A DNA stretch of 64,000 nucleotides. It comes from Parasulfuritortus sp037439465. Its GTDB lineage: Bacteria > Pseudomonadota > Gammaproteobacteria > Burkholderiales > Thiobacillaceae. The position numbers and the translations under genes were made by a program. The stretch's first letter is position 1; the number at the start of each line of letters is the position of its first letter. The stretch spans positions 1 to 64,000 of the forward strand of contig JBBIVX010000011.1 of the NCBI GenBank assembly GCA_037439465.1, written 5' to 3'. Of the stretch, positions 62,740 through 64,000 are shown piece by piece. The notes beneath the pieces were generated by a model. That model saw only the letters and a program-made list of their open reading frames with translations. It searched no databases and was not told the origin of the DNA.

Positions 62740-63456
62740 ATGGAGTTAACCAGTCTCGGCCTCTACAGCCAGGCCATCATCGTCTTCGCCGCCCTGGTGC
62801 TGTTCACCTCTTTTGTGATGCTTGCCCAGCCACGCATCCAGCCGCTGATCTACACCTTCGCCTGGCAGGGCCTGTTGCTGGCGGTGGTGACCGTGCTGGT
62901 GGCTCTTGTTTCGAAGCACCCCCACCTCTACATCTCGGCGGCGCTCACCGTGGTGCTCAAGGTCGGGCTGATCCCCTGGCTGCTCTACCGGCTGAGTGTG
63001 CGGCTCAACATGAATTACGAGACGGAGTCGATCACGAACCCTTCGATACTGCTGCTGGGCGGCGCCGGCCTGGTGGTGTTCAGCTATTTCATCGCGCTGC
63101 CGATCGTCCATCTTTCCGGCCTGGCCACCCGCAACACCATCGCTGTCAGCATTGCCGTCGAGCTGCTCGGCATGCTTATCATGATTGCCCGCAAAACGGC
63201 GATGGCCCAGGTGATCGGCTTCATGTCCATGGAGAATGGGCTGTTCTTCGCCGCCGTGGTATCGACTTATGGCATGCCGCTGATCGTCGAACTCGGCGTT
63301 GCCTTCGACGTCATGGTCGCGTCCATCCTCTTCGGCGTGTTTTTCTTCCACCTGCGCGACTCGTTCGACTCGCTTGACGTCAGCCATCTCAACCGGCTGT
63401 CCGAGACCGATGAGGCCATGCCCTTGGCGGGAGCGGCGGAGGCGGAGCAGCCATGA
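62740..63456 (+). CDS. hyfE: Hydrogenase-4 component E-like subunit (NuoK family)
   Basis: 238 residues. About seven membrane helices; GLYSQAIIVFAALVLFTSFV at the start, GLIPWLLYRLSVRLNMNYE in the middle, and IGFMSMENGLFFAAVVSTYG, which includes the NuoK-like glutamate. The C-terminal end is soluble and acidic. It starts directly after the hyfC stop. Same operon. Confidence 0.88.
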   Translation: MELTSLGLYSQAIIVFAALVLFTSFVMLAQPRIQPLIYTFAWQGLLLAVVTVLVALVSKHPHLYISAALTVVLKVGLIPWLLYRLSVRLNMNYETESITNPSILLLGGAGLVVFSYFIALPIVHLSGLATRNTIAVSIAVELLGMLIMIARKTAMAQVIGFMSMENGLFFAAVVSTYGMPLIVELGVAFDVMVASILFGVFFFHLRDSFDSLDVSHLNRLSETDEAMPLAGAAEAEQP

Positions 63457-64000
63457 TACTGCTCGAAATCACCCTGCTGGCGCCGCTGGTCGGCGGCCTG
63501 CTGCTGGCTTTCATCGGCCACCGCGCGACGGCCGGCTGGCTCAACGTGGCCACCGGCGCCGTCACCTTTGTTGCCTCGCTGGCCCTGGCGCTGGATGTCT
63601 TCGACCACGGTGCGCGGTTGTCCGCCGGCAAGATGTTCTACATCGACGCCTTCAACGTCTATCTCGTCGCCCTCACGGCCTTCGTCGGCATGACCACCTC
63701 GATCTTCTCGCGCCCCTACATGCGCCACGAGGTCGAGCGCGGCCGCGTCACCGACCGGCGCATGCGCCTCTACCACTCGATGTATCAGGGCTTCCTGTTC
63801 TCGATGCTGCTGGCGCTGTCCACCAATAATCTCGGCATCATGTGGGTGGCCATGGAGTCGGCCACCCTGACCACCGTGCTGCTGGTCTCGCTCTACCGCA
63901 CGCCGGAATCGATCGAAGCGGCCTGGAAGTATTTCGTGCTGTGCGGCGTTGGCATCGCCCAGGCCCTGTTCGGCACCGTGCTCATCTACTTCGCCGCCGA
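63453..64000 (+). CDS. hyfF: Hydrogenase-4 component F-like subunit, 3' end off the window
   Basis: ATG 63453 to the right edge, 182 codons without stop. MILLEITLLAPLVGGLLLAF starts the protein; YIDAFNVYLVALTAFVGMTT and FLFSMLLALSTNNLGIMWVA are antiporter-like N-terminal helices of HyfF/NuoN. The gene overlaps hyfE by 4 bases. The rest, and the genes for the catalytic subunits, lie beyond the window. Confidence 0.85.
   Translation, partial: MILLEITLLAPLVGGLLLAFIGHRATAGWLNVATGAVTFVASLALALDVFDHGARLSAGKMFYIDAFNVYLVALTAFVGMTTSIFSRPYMRHEVERGRVTDRRMRLYHSMYQGFLFSMLLALSTNNLGIMWVAMESATLTTVLLVSLYRTPESIEAAWKYFVLCGVGIAQALFGTVLIYFAA

Overview
The window is a GC-rich bacterial chromosome segment with no tRNA, rRNA, insertion sequence or CRISPR array that I can see. 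The order secY-infA-rpmJ-rpsM-rpsK-rpsD-rpoA-rplQ, the uvrA/MFS/ssb block, and the fmdB-DUF502-aspS-nudix block all point to a betaproteobacterium. The flavocytochrome-c-type sulfide dehydrogenase flavoprotein, a TauE/SafE exporter, two SulP transporters and sigma-54 regulators suggest a sulfur-oxidising, probably autotrophic organism. That lifestyle is inference.

Region 1 (1-14,030) is the end of tuf followed by the complete S10, spc and alpha ribosomal protein operons, rpsJ to rplQ, closed by a strong terminator. Three internal promoter candidates break the run: before rplC, before rplN (spc) and before rpsM (alpha).

Region 2 (14,047-29,500) holds housekeeping and envelope genes: a SAM hydroxide adenosyltransferase, a pseudouridine synthase and uvrA on the minus strand, a YajR-like MFS transporter coupled to ssb, an unrecognised protein, then a FadL porin / acyl-ACP synthetase-like / TonB receptor run, then fmdB, DUF502, aspS and a NudB-like Nudix hydrolase whose best start is CTG.

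Region 3 (29,565-43,682) holds a lipoprotein, an EEP-family protein with clsB, a methyltransferase with a HerA-like ATPase, two YceI proteins, an O-GlcNAc-transferase-like TPR protein, yebC-ruvC-UbiA-type prenyltransferase-ruvA (no ruvB), a P-loop protein with metA, and a CPA1 antiporter.

Region 4 (43,805-59,596) is the accessory and most interesting part. An OmpR-type two-component system precedes a Tat-exported FCSD-like flavoprotein paired with a Rieske protein, with four 11-bp phased repeats upstream. Next come two related modules of NtrC-type regulator plus SulP transporter plus universal stress protein. Each has a recognisable sigma-54 promoter (50,403-50,419 minus; 57,025-57,040 plus), and the two regulatory regions share the 13-mer AAAATGCAATTAT. 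One module adds a TauE/SafE exporter and a small membrane protein. The other has its own sensor kinase, and its SulP carries an extra segment of about 130 residues predicted to lie in the periplasm.

Region 5 (59,708-64,000) is the start of a hydrogenase-4/complex-I-like membrane arm (hyfB, hyfC, hyfE and the beginning of hyfF) that runs off the right edge. The catalytic subunits that would say whether it is a hydrogenase, an Ehr-type complex or something else are outside the window.
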